NCBI RefSeq assembly: GCF_000090795.2
Contig: NW_003546694.1
Location: 54,276-80,773, forward strand
Direction of reading: 5' to 3'
From: Amphimedon queenslandica
Lineage: Eukaryota > Porifera > Demospongiae > Haplosclerida > Niphatidae
DNA length: 26,498 nt
A program made the translations under genes and the position numbers. Position 1 is the first letter of the stretch, and each line of letters starts with the position of its first letter. Below are positions 1 through 10,850 of the stretch, in pieces. The notes below the pieces were generated by a model. The model was not told the DNA's origin, did not search any database, and was given only the letters and a program-made list of their open reading frames with translations.

Positions 1-239
1 ATCATTCTATGTTTTCTTTCTCTTTTTAGCATCATCAAAAATTTTTTCCTAGATGCTTCTCTCATTTGCATATTCCTTATTTTGAGTCTTTGCAAGTGAA
101 TGAACATGCAACACAGTATTACTACAGCTACAGTAGCCACCATGGTTATTGCACGGGTTATTGAATTGAAAATAACAACATTGTAATGGTCATTAATTAT
201 ATTCATGAAGTACTAATAATAACAGTGTGAACAAGATTA

Positions 240-1551
240 ATGTGCATTGCCTCAGCTGTGTCATCAATGCACATTGAAGCACGTCAAAAATTGTGCCAGT
301 GTGAAAAGGCCTTAAGAGGAATTGGAACTGATGGTGCTTCTACTATGATTGGTTGTCATAATAGTGTTGTGGCACAACTTAAACAGATTAATAATTCTGC
401 AACTGAAGTACACTGTGCAGCACACAGATTGAATTTGGCTTCATCACAAGCTGCAGGTGCCGTTCCCTATGTGAAAAAGTTTCAAAGTATTATTTGCCAG
501 TTATATGATTTCTGTGATAACAGTGCAGTTCCGATGGCTACACTGAAGCTGTACAGTTACTACTAGAAGAGAAAGGAAGGCTGACTGCACCTTGTTCTAC
601 TCAATGGCTTAGTATTGATTACAGTATTAATAACCTAAAGTTGTGTTAAACATCTGTTATTGTTAGCTTTCAACAAGAAGCATCTGAAAGGCCTGTTTAG
701 GATTAGCTAATGTATCATGTGAGTTTCGCTTTGTGTATACAATTCTATTACTCTTTGATGTTTTGCCACATGTATCACATTTATCACAATATTTCAAGCT
801 TACTGACTGTGACTATACTATCATACCAAAAATGGTATCAACTACTCTGTCATCATTGGAACAATGGAAAATATCTGGACTTGATCTCTCAGAACTAAGC
901 GTATTCTTAAGTCACCTGGAAGAGGCAGGAATTGAAATACAGAAGCCAGCTCATTTAGCTGATGATTATGTTGCACAGAATATCAGGCTGCCATACATTA
1001 GCAGCCTATGTCAAAATACTGAACATCGTTTTCAAGACAAATAAATCATGGCTGCCTTTGGAATATTCGATCTGTCTAAGCTACCAAAACTTACCACAAA
1101 CCCAACCAAAGAAGAAAATTGATTCCTTCATGAGATATGGCCACTGTGATGTACAAAATCTAGCAAAGCAATATGAAGGAAATGCTGCTAATACTCAGGA
1201 ATGTGTCGATGAGTAAAGTACTTACAAGCAGTATCTAAAGGAAAGTTGTGGTACTAAGAAGCTAAGAGAAGTGAGTTGTGCACAAACAACTCAATCAGTA
1301 CCATCTTTCCAAACATGAGCATACTATGAGGAACTTGCAGGGTAATACCTATTCATACATGTACATCAGATGTTAAGAGGTCTTTCTCACAGTTAAAGAT
1401 TACTAAGACACAAATTAGAAATCACATGTCAGAAAAAACTCTAGACTCTCTCATGAGGATTGCAATTGAAGGCCCACAGACAACAGATTTTCCCTCTCTG
1501 GAAGCAGTTCAACTTTGGGCAGAAAGAAAGGACAGAAGACTGTTCCATTAA
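240..1551 (+). pseudogene. Decayed hAT-family (ZNF862/ZMYM-like) transposase
   Basis: The pieces together cover the C-terminal two thirds of a hAT transposase of the kind domesticated as ZNF862/KIAA1586. In order: GTDGASTMIG and VHCAAHRLNLASS (240-540), the DDE-core segment around the second aspartate; then, after a frame change, LTAPCSTQWLS (about 575-620); then, in another frame, FDVLPHVSHLSQ and MVSTTLSSLEQWK (733-870); then, in a further frame, DVKRSFSQLKITK through a stop at 1549-1551, which is the hAT C-terminal dimerisation region. At least three frame changes and several stops separate blocks that keep the family order, so this is a dead copy and not one gene with introns. The N-terminal BED or zinc-finger part is not visible before 240, though a splice-acceptor-like tract lies near 20-29. 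The family assignment is from memory of motifs; the pseudogene status is seen directly. Confidence 0.8.
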
Positions 1552-1616
1552 TTATTATTTTATTTTTACTGTTCAATACTATTTGTGGTCAATGATGTTC
1601 ACATACACAGCCAAAT

Positions 1617-1862
1617 ATATTCAGGCCTGATTCAAAATGTTGCCCAAAATTAATGACTCAAGCCTGATATCAGTATTGATACAGCCCTCTTGGCTATCAT
1701 TGCTGAATCACGAAAGTCAGTCTGGCCTGATCCAGTATAAATGCTTATCATGCCTGTACCGTGGCTGACTCCATGATTGTATCAGGACTGATTGCCCAAA
1801 ATCCATGGTCCATGCCTGATATCAGGCTTGGTTTCAGGCTGAATTAGGCCTGATCAATGTGA
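1617..1862. repeat. Cluster of CCTGAT / ATCAGG motifs
   Basis: About 245 bp just after the hAT remnant holds many copies of GGCCTGAT and its complement ATCAGGCC, including CCTGATATCAGG-type palindromes near 1660 and 1818. Spacing is irregular, so it is not a simple tandem repeat. It may be the non-coding subterminal region of a DNA transposon, where such motifs bind transposase. Linkage to the adjacent hAT copy is a guess. Confidence 0.45.
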
Positions 1863-2114
1863 TTATATTTAGCTGCAGGGTGGTACAGGGTAGAGTATTA
1901 TCATGCATTTGTAGACTGTAGTGGTTAAATTAATTGGCTGGTTGGTCAAAATAAGGTACTGGTCACTTATTTTTTGAGGTAGTAGCTCCCGACCACCCCC
2001 GATTATCATAGGCAGATCTAAGTACATGCATGTACATGTACATATACATATACGCAACCTTTTTTAAAAAACAATTCTAATACAATACATTTCAAATGAC
2101 AACATTAATATAGC

Positions 2115-3011
2115 TCACTTCTCCTCAGATCCTCTCCCCTCCTTCTCCTCACAAGAGGCCCCAAATTCATTCTCTCTTCCTTGATGATCACTCCAAGGGA
2201 GAAAAGACTCATCTATGAGGTAGAATCCTCCTGAAACAATGAGGTGATTGTCGTGGCAACTCTGAGCGATATTGGCATCTAGGGGAACAAGACCTTTTCT
2301 TACAATGATTCTATAAAAGACATGATGTGTTTATGTGATAAAAAGATAGTTTTATGTCAAACTCCTAGCTGTTACCACTACATATACATGTACATGGAAA
2401 TGCACAAAAATGTATACAAAAATTTATTTTGGAGACCATTACATATACGGTGTATCTAACTAAAATTGGAGGCTTAAAACTGAAAATGCTAAATTTCAGT
2501 AGACCCATTGACTTGTAAAAGAAATACATGTCTAATCATTAATGCTGCATTTACACTACAAAAGTGGGCTAAACTGCGCTGAACCATGTAGTAACCATGC
2601 TGGCCTGGTTTGGCCCAGCTCACTTCAGCTCAGTTTGGTTACTGTTTACACTATCAAATGAAACTCTGCTGGCCCACTTTAAACAGGGCTGGCTCAATTA
2701 AAGAAGCTAGTGTAAACGCAGTATAACTTACTGGGTCGAAGTCCTCCAGGGTCTATAAATTTGAGATGTAATGCTCTATTAAATGAAGGAACAAAGTTGT
2801 TCATGAACTTCGAATACTACAAATAAAACATGTGACAACAGTAAAAAAACACTTTAATACAGATGATAATTATTATAATTTAATACACATGAGTAATGGT
2901 ACAATGTCTTGTCTAATAATATTTACTAATATCTTATATATGAAACTGATCCTTTGATTTACTGTGTACCTCTTGCATGATAGGAGGAGGTTCCATGTGT
3001 TCCCAAGCTTG
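2115..3011 (-). CDS. Unrecognised gene, 3' part (three exons)
   Basis: Three minus-strand exons can be read. Exon a (about 3011-2970) encodes QAWEHMEPPPIMQE and ends in a GAG|GTACAC donor. Exon b (2816-2732) follows a TTTATTTGTAG acceptor, encodes YSKFMNNFVPSFNRAL and FIDPGGLRP, and ends in A|GTAAGT. Exon c (2310-2115) follows a TTTTATAG acceptor, encodes IIVRKGLVPLDANIAQS and IVSGGFYLIDE, has an acidic glycine/glutamate-rich tail, and stops with TGA. Exons a and b join in phase. Exons b and c do not (one leftover base plus one leading base), so a tiny exon is missed, the junction is non-canonical, or there is a lesion. The protein looks conserved but I do not recognise it. The 5' end is not located. 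Confidence 0.5.
2545..2721. mobile_element. Small inverted-repeat element (MITE-like)
   Basis: The left end reads GCTGCATTTACACTA and the right end, reverse-complemented, ACTGCGTTTACACTA, a 15-bp imperfect terminal inverted repeat around about 175 bp of non-coding sequence. The inside has further TTTACACTA/CAAA motifs. The right end stops 10 bp from the splice donor of the minus-strand exon at 2732-2816, so the element sits in that gene's last intron. Confidence 0.65.
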
Positions 3012-3630
3012 TATTGATCATGGACACGTGACTCACTTTAGACAGTGCTAACAATATCCACTAGCTGCTACATCTTTTATTATGAATAAAACTTCCTTCA
3101 TTGCTTCCATAGAGATGATTCAATTTGGAAATAGAGTTAGATAATAGTGATGGTTGATCCAATATTGTAATACAATTTTTTGATGGAATATACTCTACCA
3201 AACAAAAACAGAAACACAAAAAGTGATAGGAATCAGAATTACACATGTTTATATGCATGTACATTTAAATTGTGCTTTTACACATGTATCTTAATAATTT
3301 CAGATCCATATAAAGAAATGATAATGTACAGGTACATGTACATGTACATGTACATGTCTCCAAGGCAATTAACAATGAGCTAATGAATAAAATAATATAA
3401 AAATGAAGAATTGTTTTATTATGAATATGTGCAGTACATGTACACTACATGTACATGTACATGTACATGCACAAAACAAGCATAGTAAATTCAATTACAG
3501 CTACCATTAAAATTAATGCTTATCATTTACAAACATAATGTACATGTAAATGCAGTGCACTACATGTCAATGTACATGAAATAAATAATAATAAGAATAC
3601 AGTAGCTGATGTCATGTCAGTTCCTCTTAC
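3012..3630. other. Non-coding stretch with a weak candidate exon
   Basis: Mostly AT-rich DNA with TACATG repeats. On the minus strand a strong pyrimidine tract ending in GGTAG (about 3237) precedes a 50-codon open stretch (down to 3061) encoding EYIPSKNCITILDQPSLL. It has no good donor and no recognisable similarity, so it could be an upstream exon of the 2115-3011 gene or chance. Confidence 0.3.
3333..3476. repeat. (TACATG)n clusters, densest example
   Basis: TACATG/CATGTA runs at about 3333-3357 and 3433-3472 are tandem copies of a self-complementary hexamer phase, so each run is a palindrome. Similar runs of 2 to 4 units recur across the window, for example near 4383, 7077, 9259, 10757, 10956, 16350, 21187, 21617 and 22244. 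They lie mainly in introns and intergenic DNA and are absent from the receptor coding sequence. Confidence 0.85.
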
Positions 3631-4873
3631 TTTGCTAAAATATCATCACTCATTCTATAAATCTTCATAATATTCCACTGGCAATTGAGACCACCTCCTC
3701 AGCCGCAACTTTACTCTTAGCCTAAATAATGCCCATCAATCATGCCCACACAATGGCACACATGTTAATCACATAATCACCTTTATGGTACATGTATGTT
3801 TTGTCAGATCAACCTGAACATTGGTCTCCACCTGTTCTGGCTTCTCTTTCTCGATCACTTCAGGAAATTTAGGAGTAAAGCCAAAATCCTGTCTCACCAT
3901 TTTCAAAACAAAGACAAAGCTACTATTTACTACCTTTGATTTGTACACTATTAAGGGTTCTCCTGTACATAATGGCAATTCATTACTTGTCACCTTCCAA
4001 TAAATTCAGGTCTAATTGATTTATTTGGCCCAGCACTCCCTGGATGTCCTATTTACTCAATGTACATCAATGCAGAGTCCAGGATTCTAAGTAAGACAGT
4101 CTTTTAAATATTATGTATAAGCCTGATTAAAAGCCCAGGAGTTTCTTCATTAACAGGGGGAAAAATTGTGTAACAATAAAAAAATCTGCCAAAGGAGGGA
4201 TTGAACCCATTTCCCCTAGGTCGGCTACTAATCAGGCAAATACGGTAATTACACAGAACATAATATACATGTACAGTACTTGTAGTAATAATAGAGTTAG
4301 GCAGGCCGACGATATGTACATGTAAATGTACTAAGTAAAAGGCTAATTTAAGTCTACTATTAACATTAATGGTGTAACTACTGTACATGTACATGTACAT
4401 GCATAATGTATACACATGTACAGTATATGCTGTATATACATGTACATGTATTTTCACATGACTCTCACATGGTCCTTACCTTAATAGCATACGGGTATAA
4501 TGGAATGCAAATGGGAACAAACACCTCTTTCCTTTGAGACGATAGTAGTATAGTACCCTACAAAAAACTGTTACTGAGGTCACAATTGTCAAGGAAATGA
4601 TAGTCTTACCTTTGCCTATAAAATATAAATCTTAGTTACTTGTTAAATAATATAAAGATAGAAGTTGTGATCTTTTTCTATGGTAGCCTTACCTTTGATA
4701 TTGTGAAGGTGTGTCCAAGTGAAGCTGTCTATTTATCAATGTGATAAAATTCAGGGCCCTTGTCTTCTGACAAAGATTAAATTGTAAAATAAAATATAAT
4801 TATTATTACTATCAAGCTCAAAAAACGGACTAATAATACAAAGAATATGCATAGAGTGCTATTTAATTTAATA

Positions 4874-5236
4874 CCGTATAGCGGGTAATTTTCAACTGGT
4901 GCTTATTTTCGTCTGTTTTGTTGCTATTAATTCTGAACAAAAATTAATTCTGATGAAACTTCATTCTGAAGATAGGCGTGACCATAATAAATTACTAATA
5001 ACATGATCAACAAGCATGGATGGCCTTGAAAACGGTGTTCACCTACTAAAAAATCTCTTCCAGACCCTACAGGACCAGGGGACCTCTTTCTAATGCTATC
5101 AGTCCTACAGATGCTAGTGAAGACATAAAATCAATTATTTTTGCCTAGTTGAAAATAAAACCAACAAATTTGTATTCTAAAGTCATTTCTGGTTTCAGTC
5201 GAAATTTTCAACCACCGAAAATTACCTACTATACGA
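4874..5236. mobile_element. TA-flanked inverted-repeat element (363 bp)
   Basis: Left end CCGTATAGCGGGTAATTTTC and reverse-complemented right end TCGTATAGTAGGTAATTTTC form a terminal inverted repeat of about 20 bp, flanked by TA on both sides (4872-4873, 5237-5238), as for Tc1/mariner-type MITEs. It has no coding capacity and sits in the first visible intron of the leucyl-tRNA synthetase pseudogene. Its ends resemble those of the 7111-7512 element. Confidence 0.75.
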
Positions 5237-5255
5237 TACGCTAAGTTCATACCAC

Positions 5256-5552
5256 ATGGTTGGTAACATTTGTGGGGTGTTAATTTTTGTTAATTTCAAG
5301 GTTCACTTTTATCCACAAATTTTTAACACAACCCACACATAAAAACTACTTCTAAGCCAGTGGAGGAGCCAGAGTCTTTGTCTATTACTCTATATTCCAC
5401 TATAAGTCATGTATTGGAAACTAGTGCTGTAGATCCAAGTGAAAAAAAGTTTGCTAACTGCAAGCCACCAATATTTGTATCCACAAATACTAGCTTCTAA
5501 AATAATTTTGGAGAAAACGCAAAATATTGGACCCTCGACAACTACCAACCAT
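5256..5552. mobile_element. Possible old inverted-repeat element
   Basis: ATGGTTGGTA at the left and its exact complement TACCAACCAT at the right bound about 297 bp. Partial complementarity continues inward. No clear target duplication is visible and no coding sequence is seen. It sits 20 bp from the 4874-5236 element, in the same intron. Confidence 0.45.
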
Positions 5553-5834
5553 TAAGTAATTTAAGGAGCTAGTTAATATGAACAATTAATAATTAAACTA
5601 CATGTACAATACTGCAATTTCATTGGTCAATTGCAAGAGTGGGCATGGTAAAATAACATTATTCTTACTGAAGGGCTGTAGCGGCACCAATTTCAAACTT
5701 GCTCTCTCTCTAGTTCATAGTGTCTTTCTAAACTACAATAAGAGAGAGATAAACCAAAGAATTAAAAAGAATACATACACAACTTACCACCACATGCATA
5801 ATTGCAATAATAAAAAATTAATAAAATAATAAGA

Positions 5835-6000
5835 TGATGACGTTACGACGAGTATCTCAGCTCCTCCTATCTATCCCCCGCAATTAATGGTGGTCATATA
5901 CGCAGGACGCAGGTCCTTTGTGGCAAAGTGTGTCTTTTGATTGCTCTGACCAGGAACTGCCTATTGGGTAGTCTCGCCGGGGAAACTCCAGTAAGTATAT
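5835..6000. other. GC-richer block, possible promoter or first exon
   Basis: This block is clearly less AT-rich than its surroundings, contains CpG-bearing words such as GACGTTACGACG and CTCGCCGGGG, and ends in a donor-like CCA|GTAAGTAT on the plus strand. It lies just upstream of the minus-strand leucyl-tRNA synthetase remnant. It could be that gene's old promoter region or an untranslated first exon of a plus-strand transcript. No reading frame supports a protein. Confidence 0.25.
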
Positions 6001-6191
6001 ACTAGATCTATATCAATGGAGTGAATTAATTTATTGTGCATTCATTATGGTGTGTTCGTAGTTAAGATATCGTACTGTGCAGTGTTGATTATTGATAGAT
6101 ATTAATTTTGGTAGATCATGCCCTTTTATTGATGTAATTAGTTTGGGAATTGTCCCAAATTGCAGTAATAAAGTTTTCGTCACATCTTGTA

Positions 6192-6194
<3 letters not shown>

Positions 6195-6230
<36 letters not shown>
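6195..6230. repeat. (TA)18 microsatellite
   Basis: Eighteen uninterrupted TA dinucleotides. Expected to vary in length and to be a weak spot in assembly. Confidence 0.95.
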
Positions 6231-6236
<6 letters not shown>

Positions 6237-7110
6237 AGCTGTATTATGCACATGCCGTTAGAGACAGAAATGGATCCATTCCAATTATTTTGAGTAGGCA
6301 AAAGCTGAGCTTGCGCTGTTTGTAGTTTAACTTAAAGTCATAAAATTTAATAATGTTAAGCAATTGTACAGATTAAACATTAAAAAAATCGCTTGCTATC
6401 CCACACTCTTGCTTTTAATTCACTAAATGGAGTTTACAAAGAATAAGCAGTATTAATAATAGATGTAAAAGAAGTACATGTACTTTTGCATATTAGCTAG
6501 AAACGAAAACAAAATTAATTTTGTACAGCAAAAATAGTTTTAACTGACTGGGGAGGAATATACTGGTGTGACATTAAGTAGTGATAAGCAAAATCTGTTT
6601 CATGGAGAGGAAAATTAAGTTAAAAATAAATGTTAATTGCAAATAAGAAATTTATTTGGCCCAATTTTTTTCTAATTTTGCAGAGTTAACAAAATCGCAG
6701 AAATTTAGTCCTTGAAAATTTGGTGCATAAATCAATGGCCTATTTACATGTAAATTAAAAGGCAAGGTAAATTTGGAAAAATTAAGTTTGCAAAAGCAAT
6801 TTACAGAAATGTCCAGCTACATGTACACTGTATGCCACAGTCTAAATCGTTGCTCTGCTGTGGGGGTGGCACTTGTTTGAAAATTAATTGCTTGTTTCAA
6901 TTACTCTCAGCCTAATCAGATCTATGAATGTCCATTACAAAATTTTGACCAGCCAATTACACGAAATCATACTGAGACACAATTGACGGATCTCTCATGA
7001 CTTCTTGGCATTTCTTGATTTCTAAACATTAGTAGCATGTAAATTATTTCATTCAAAATTATTTTATTGAGAGCACATGTACATGTACATGTACCTGCAT
7101 CAGGTGATAC
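6231..7110. other. Non-coding AT-rich stretch
   Basis: No supported exon in either strand. It contains short TACATG runs (near 6475, 6820 and 7077) and a long TTTCTAATTTTGCAG acceptor-like tract near 6668 with no open frame behind it. Confidence 0.6.
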
Positions 7111-7512
7111 TACCGTATATCGGGTATATTTCGATGCATTAATATTTCGGAAAAAGCAAAAAATTACGAAAATAAATATTATGAAATTTTAAAATATGCG
7201 GATAAAAAGGAATATAAGATATGTGGTATTGTGCAATTAATATGAACACGTGGCTTCATAACTATCCATGGCTTCATTTTTTCTAACTCGAAGGCCATAA
7301 AGAGCCTTCTTTGCCAGTTAGAAGTGTTGCTAAGGTTGATTCAGAAGTGGAGAAGTCAGCAAATGCTTCGATTGACTTACCAGGCCAGGTGGTTGATGGA
7401 AATAATAGCAAGTAAAATATTTTCGGAATATAAAAGGCTTCCGAATTATTCCATCATTGAACTTAATATTTCCACCACTTTTCATGCATTGAAATATACC
7501 CGATATACGGTA
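7111..7512. mobile_element. TA-flanked inverted-repeat element (402 bp)
   Basis: The ends TACCGTATATCGGGTATATT and (reverse complement of the right end) TACCGTATATCGGGTATATT are identical for at least 20 bp and continue imperfectly (TTCGATGCAT against TTCAATGCAT). TA at each outer end suggests a Tc1/mariner-like target site. The interior is non-coding; short open frames across it are chance. The high similarity of the ends suggests a rather recent insertion. Confidence 0.85.
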
Positions 7513-8403
7513 TACAATAAATTACATGTACAGTATATGCATTGTAACATGCTTTAGATAACACTTAGTCTGTATTGTGGCTTTGGAATCCTGAACAAAT
7601 TACCAAAATTAATAATAATAACAGCACAGAAAAGCTACAATCTCCATGTGAAATATAGCATCCAAAGTTCTGTCCACCATCAACGATGAACAGTAACTGA
7701 TAGCTTTTTGTGGCATTCTGATTATTATGAAGAGGGTATTACTTTGGAACTACATGTACAAAAGTAAATAAGAAAAGCAGTTTTAATTGTTTCTGAATTC
7801 AAAATTACCATAAAAGTCGATGTTTCACTGCATTTATTATGATTTAATACATGTTTTGCAATGGTGGAATAGAAATAAAAAATACTGGATTAAGGTTCTG
7901 CCTAGAAAAACTTAGATGTGGTTGGAGACTAATACTGAAACCAAGATGTACATGTAATTCTATACAGCTTACACCTCAAACTTGTACCTACCTGGGTTCC
8001 TACTACACATGTAACAAGCAAAAACTCATGGGAAACCTCCTGTGCTCCAATTTGCCATTCAAGTAAAATGTCTATCAAAATAATTATGAAATTAACAATG
8101 ACATCTACATGTACAATGAACGTATTATGCTCCTATCATGCTCCTATCAAAATCAAGCCCCACTACTGCCAGTACGGACCAGGGTGTGGCATGGTAAAAG
8201 ATTCAAATTAATGAATTGACAGAATCCCCACATTTGGGGCCATCCCCTATAGCCTAATCCCATACTAAACTCCTACTAAAGGACCTATTACAGTGCTACT
8301 GGATTTCTGGTGTACGGTAAACTTAGCATTTTGAAAACCTAGCTTAATTGTTCTTACTGATAAAATCTAATTCCTACAGGCCTTGTTGGAGCAAAATTCC
8401 TAC
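7513..8403. other. Non-coding stretch
   Basis: No exon can be supported. A minus-strand block near 7990-8050 ends in a donor-like CCCAG|GTAGGT but is closed in all frames. A 16-nt segment at 8354-8369 bounded by AG and GTAAGA on the minus strand could be a continuation of the 8404-10528 gene, but is too short to call. Confidence 0.4.
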
Positions 8404-10528
8404 CTTTGGGGCCATCTCTAAGTGATGAACCCCCTGCCATATCCTCTATATTCCCTGCCTCTACTGGGGTAGGCACATTACTTACACAGTTCATTACATC
8501 ACTGAATGTAGTGGAAGGAAAGAATGATGGCCCAGGATCTTCAAGAAGACCTAACAACTCATTGCCTCACACACAAACAAGAAGATGCATGTACATCATA
8601 TAAGTGATTACTATAGGACTTCACAGTCTAAAAATGCATAAATTCTACCAGAATAAAAATGCCTTGTACAAGGTTTCTTAGTCCAACTGGTGACCCAACT
8701 TACCCAAGCAACTAGCCAAAAGACCTGAAACCACACAAACAGCACTATAAATATAAAAAACACTCAGTTGATGGCAGCTATTTTGTCAATAACAAAACAT
8801 GAGGGCAATTATTGGGAATAATGTGCATGCGTATTACAGATAAACCACCCACATAGCTAATTGGATCTATTCCTGTCTCTAGATGAAATGTTTTATGCCA
8901 TGCCTAGTAAATGGCCACATGAGTTATTCATGCTTTGAGACATTAAATTCTCCATATTCATTCAGACACTGTTATATGCATGTACATGTAAATATAATAT
9001 CATTGATCCAGTGGGAGTGATAAATCAAAAATATTACCATTGCTGCTGTATATTAACAATTTAAGCAATTAAATAATGATTACAACAAAAGTTTTTCTGC
9101 TGAATTTGTAATGCAGCACCTGAAATGCCTGCTATACATTGCCATCTTCCGTCCAGTGGGTATAGTAACACAATTTTAATGCACTATGAATTAGAAATAA
9201 CTGTCAGATATGATACGAATCATACTATGTGTATAATATTCATTGTAAGGAGACAGTATGTACATGTACATGTACATGTATAGCCAGTAGTGGGAGTATA
9301 CTAACAGAACAATTTCAATGAGTAAGTGACAAGTATACAAGGATTTGTCATGAGTACAAATTTTCACTTCATTATTTGTGAGGAACTGAATTTGTCAAAT
9401 TATTAAATTACAAATGTACTTCAATTTTAAACTTACAAATACATGTATTTATTGGAAAAGACACTTGAAACTAGATTGTTTGTTAATTAATAGTATTAAT
9501 ATGTAATATGTATTTAACCTTGGTATGATTAAGTCTAGATCTTTCTTTCTTATGTCTACATGTTTCTTAATTATTGTAGGACATTCTTGTAGAACATTCT
9601 AGTCTGTGCATGTTTTTTCTATATAAGTAAATCAGCTCATTTATGTTTTATCTTCTTTCCGTTTCGTTGTGTTCTTCTTATAATCGATTCAATCAACTAA
9701 TATAGCTATCAGTCATTGTGAAACTTGCTGCCATTAAAAACTCTAACAGTATTTGTCAATAGTATTGCCATTGTATGTAAATATCGGCCATACTTATTGG
9801 TCACACACCAAGACCATTCCCAAATGACTATAGACTGAGGAATTTTCTGAACAGTGAGAATAGGGTCATATTGGGAATTTAACTCTGGTAGTTATTATAA
9901 TTATTATTGTAAATGTACATGTACCTTAAATGTTCAAATAAAAACCCAGCATTAATTTTTTTTCAGGACAAAAAATTGCGTAAAATAGAAGTTAAAAAAG
10001 TAAAACCGGAATTTGAACGCCAAACTCTACATGTAGGTTTGATGCATTCAGCTTAACTACATGTACATGTAGTTAGGCCATTTGAGACACTCTAAATGTT
10101 GTGGTGCCTATATTGACTAAAATATATGTATCTATACTTGAAGATTCTTAGTACCAGGCGTTTATTCAAACCCAGCCTTTATTTGAACATTTATGCTACA
10201 TTGTACAAGTACTGTAGATGTATATTACAGTATAGTACAAAATAATCCAATTTGATTTATGATTCCTCCTCATCCAAGGTATTTTAAATCTAATAATGTT
10301 ATAATGACAATATTGGATACCGCCCAATACTAATTCCTCCCTCTCTTCACTCCGACCTCCATTATGTTTTTCCATAATTGTGACAGTAGTGTCACATGCA
10401 TTACTGAGTAGTGTCATGTACAGGTGTCACAATTCACAATAACATGGCAAGTTACCAATATTTAATGCACAAATGTATCAATTTATTCAATCTTACCATA
10501 AGTCCCCACCACCAATAAATACTGCCAT
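8404..10528 (-). CDS. Unrecognised split gene with a 21-nt microexon
   Basis: Four minus-strand segments with canonical borders can be joined in one frame. Exon 1 (10528-10497): ATG start, MAVFIGGGDL plus two bases, then GTAAGA. Exon 2 (10403-10321): NACDTTVTIMEKHNGG, then RSEEREELVLG, ending in G|GTATCC. Exon 3 (8724-8704): 21 nt after a TTTGTGTGGTTTCAG acceptor, encoding LLASCL, followed by GTAAGT. Exon 4 (8565-8404): after a pyrimidine-rich acceptor, GNELLGLLEDPGPSFFP, SDVMNC, PTPVEAGNIEDMAGG, ending in AAAG|GTAGG. All phases agree (2/1, 1/2, 1/2). The 3' end is not found. The protein is acidic and proline/glycine-rich, and no domain is recognised. The 1.6-kb gap between exons 2 and 3, holding a MITE at 9929-10191, may hide further exons, so the assembly is tentative. 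Confidence 0.4.
8727..9928. other. Intron-like non-coding stretch
   Basis: Would be most of intron 2 of the split gene. AT-rich, with TACATG runs near 8973 and 9259. No convincing exon seen. Confidence 0.4.
9929..10191. mobile_element. MITE with TTCAAATAAA-type ends
   Basis: Left end AATGTTCAAATAAAAACCCA and reverse-complemented right end AATGTTCAAATAAAGGCTGG, with GGGTTTGAATAAACGCC directly inside the right end, form an imperfect inverted repeat. The same end signature (CAAATAAAAGCC, then AAATAAACGCC) bounds the element at 24297-24540, so the two belong to one family. It has no coding capacity. Confidence 0.7.
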
Positions 10529-10850
10529 ACATGATTGTTTTCAAGTACATGTGTATATGCAAATAAATGGGTCATAAATTTGTAAAGTACATGTATTTCT
10601 ATTTTGTATGTTTCTTAGTTATTTTTGTACATACACATGTATATAAAATGTAATTGTTGTGTTGACTGTCATTGTTTATGCACTGTTTTATGATCAGTTA
10701 ATGGTTAAATATTTTGTGAATTTTGTGTTGGAATGAGATTATGTGATAATGGGACATACATGTACATGTACAACATGAAGCAGTAATTAATGTTAAATAA
10801 TAACTGTTAATAATATACTCATTAACTTGTTAATACTGTAGGGATGACAG

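Larger units (their letters stand above)
3631..5732 (-). pseudogene. LARS1: Leucyl-tRNA synthetase (cytosolic) pseudogene, N-terminal part
   Basis: Five minus-strand exon remnants follow the order of cytosolic leucyl-tRNA synthetase. Exon 1 (5732-5669): EREQV, then EIGAATALQ after a 2-nt loss. Exon 2 (4766-4693): NFITL, INRQ, LHL, then GHTFTISK out of frame; this is the segment with the class I HIGH motif (HLGH), here cut by a 1-nt deletion, and the PYPY part of FPYPYMNG is missing. Exon 3 (4557-4480): YRLKGKRCLFPFAFHYT, matching the YQRLKGK..LFPF..HCTGMPIK region, with a 1-nt loss at the proline. Exon 4 (about 3922-3781): TPKFPEVIEKEKPEQ. Exon 5 (3721-3631): AKSKVAA, then CQWNIMK and MSDDILAK in another frame. 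Splice sites such as AAG|GTAAGG persist, so this is a duplicated gene copy and not a retrocopy. Nothing of the catalytic core beyond this segment is seen. Confidence 0.8.

Noticed and set aside
4190..4215. tRNA-like B box (GGGTTCAATCC on the minus strand) followed by a T run
   Set aside because: No A box at proper spacing and no cloverleaf could be drawn; at most a tRNA-derived repeat fragment.
4104..4457. 117-codon minus-strand open frame
   Set aside because: It runs through TACATG repeats (tyrosine/valine/histidine-rich low complexity) and intron sequence of the synthetase pseudogene.
6092..6325. Open frames spanning the (TA)18 run on both strands
   Set aside because: They are made largely of the Tyr-Ile repeat from the microsatellite.
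7324..7557. Plus-strand open frame of 77 codons
   Set aside because: It crosses the right terminus of the 7111-7512 element and shows no domain or splice support.
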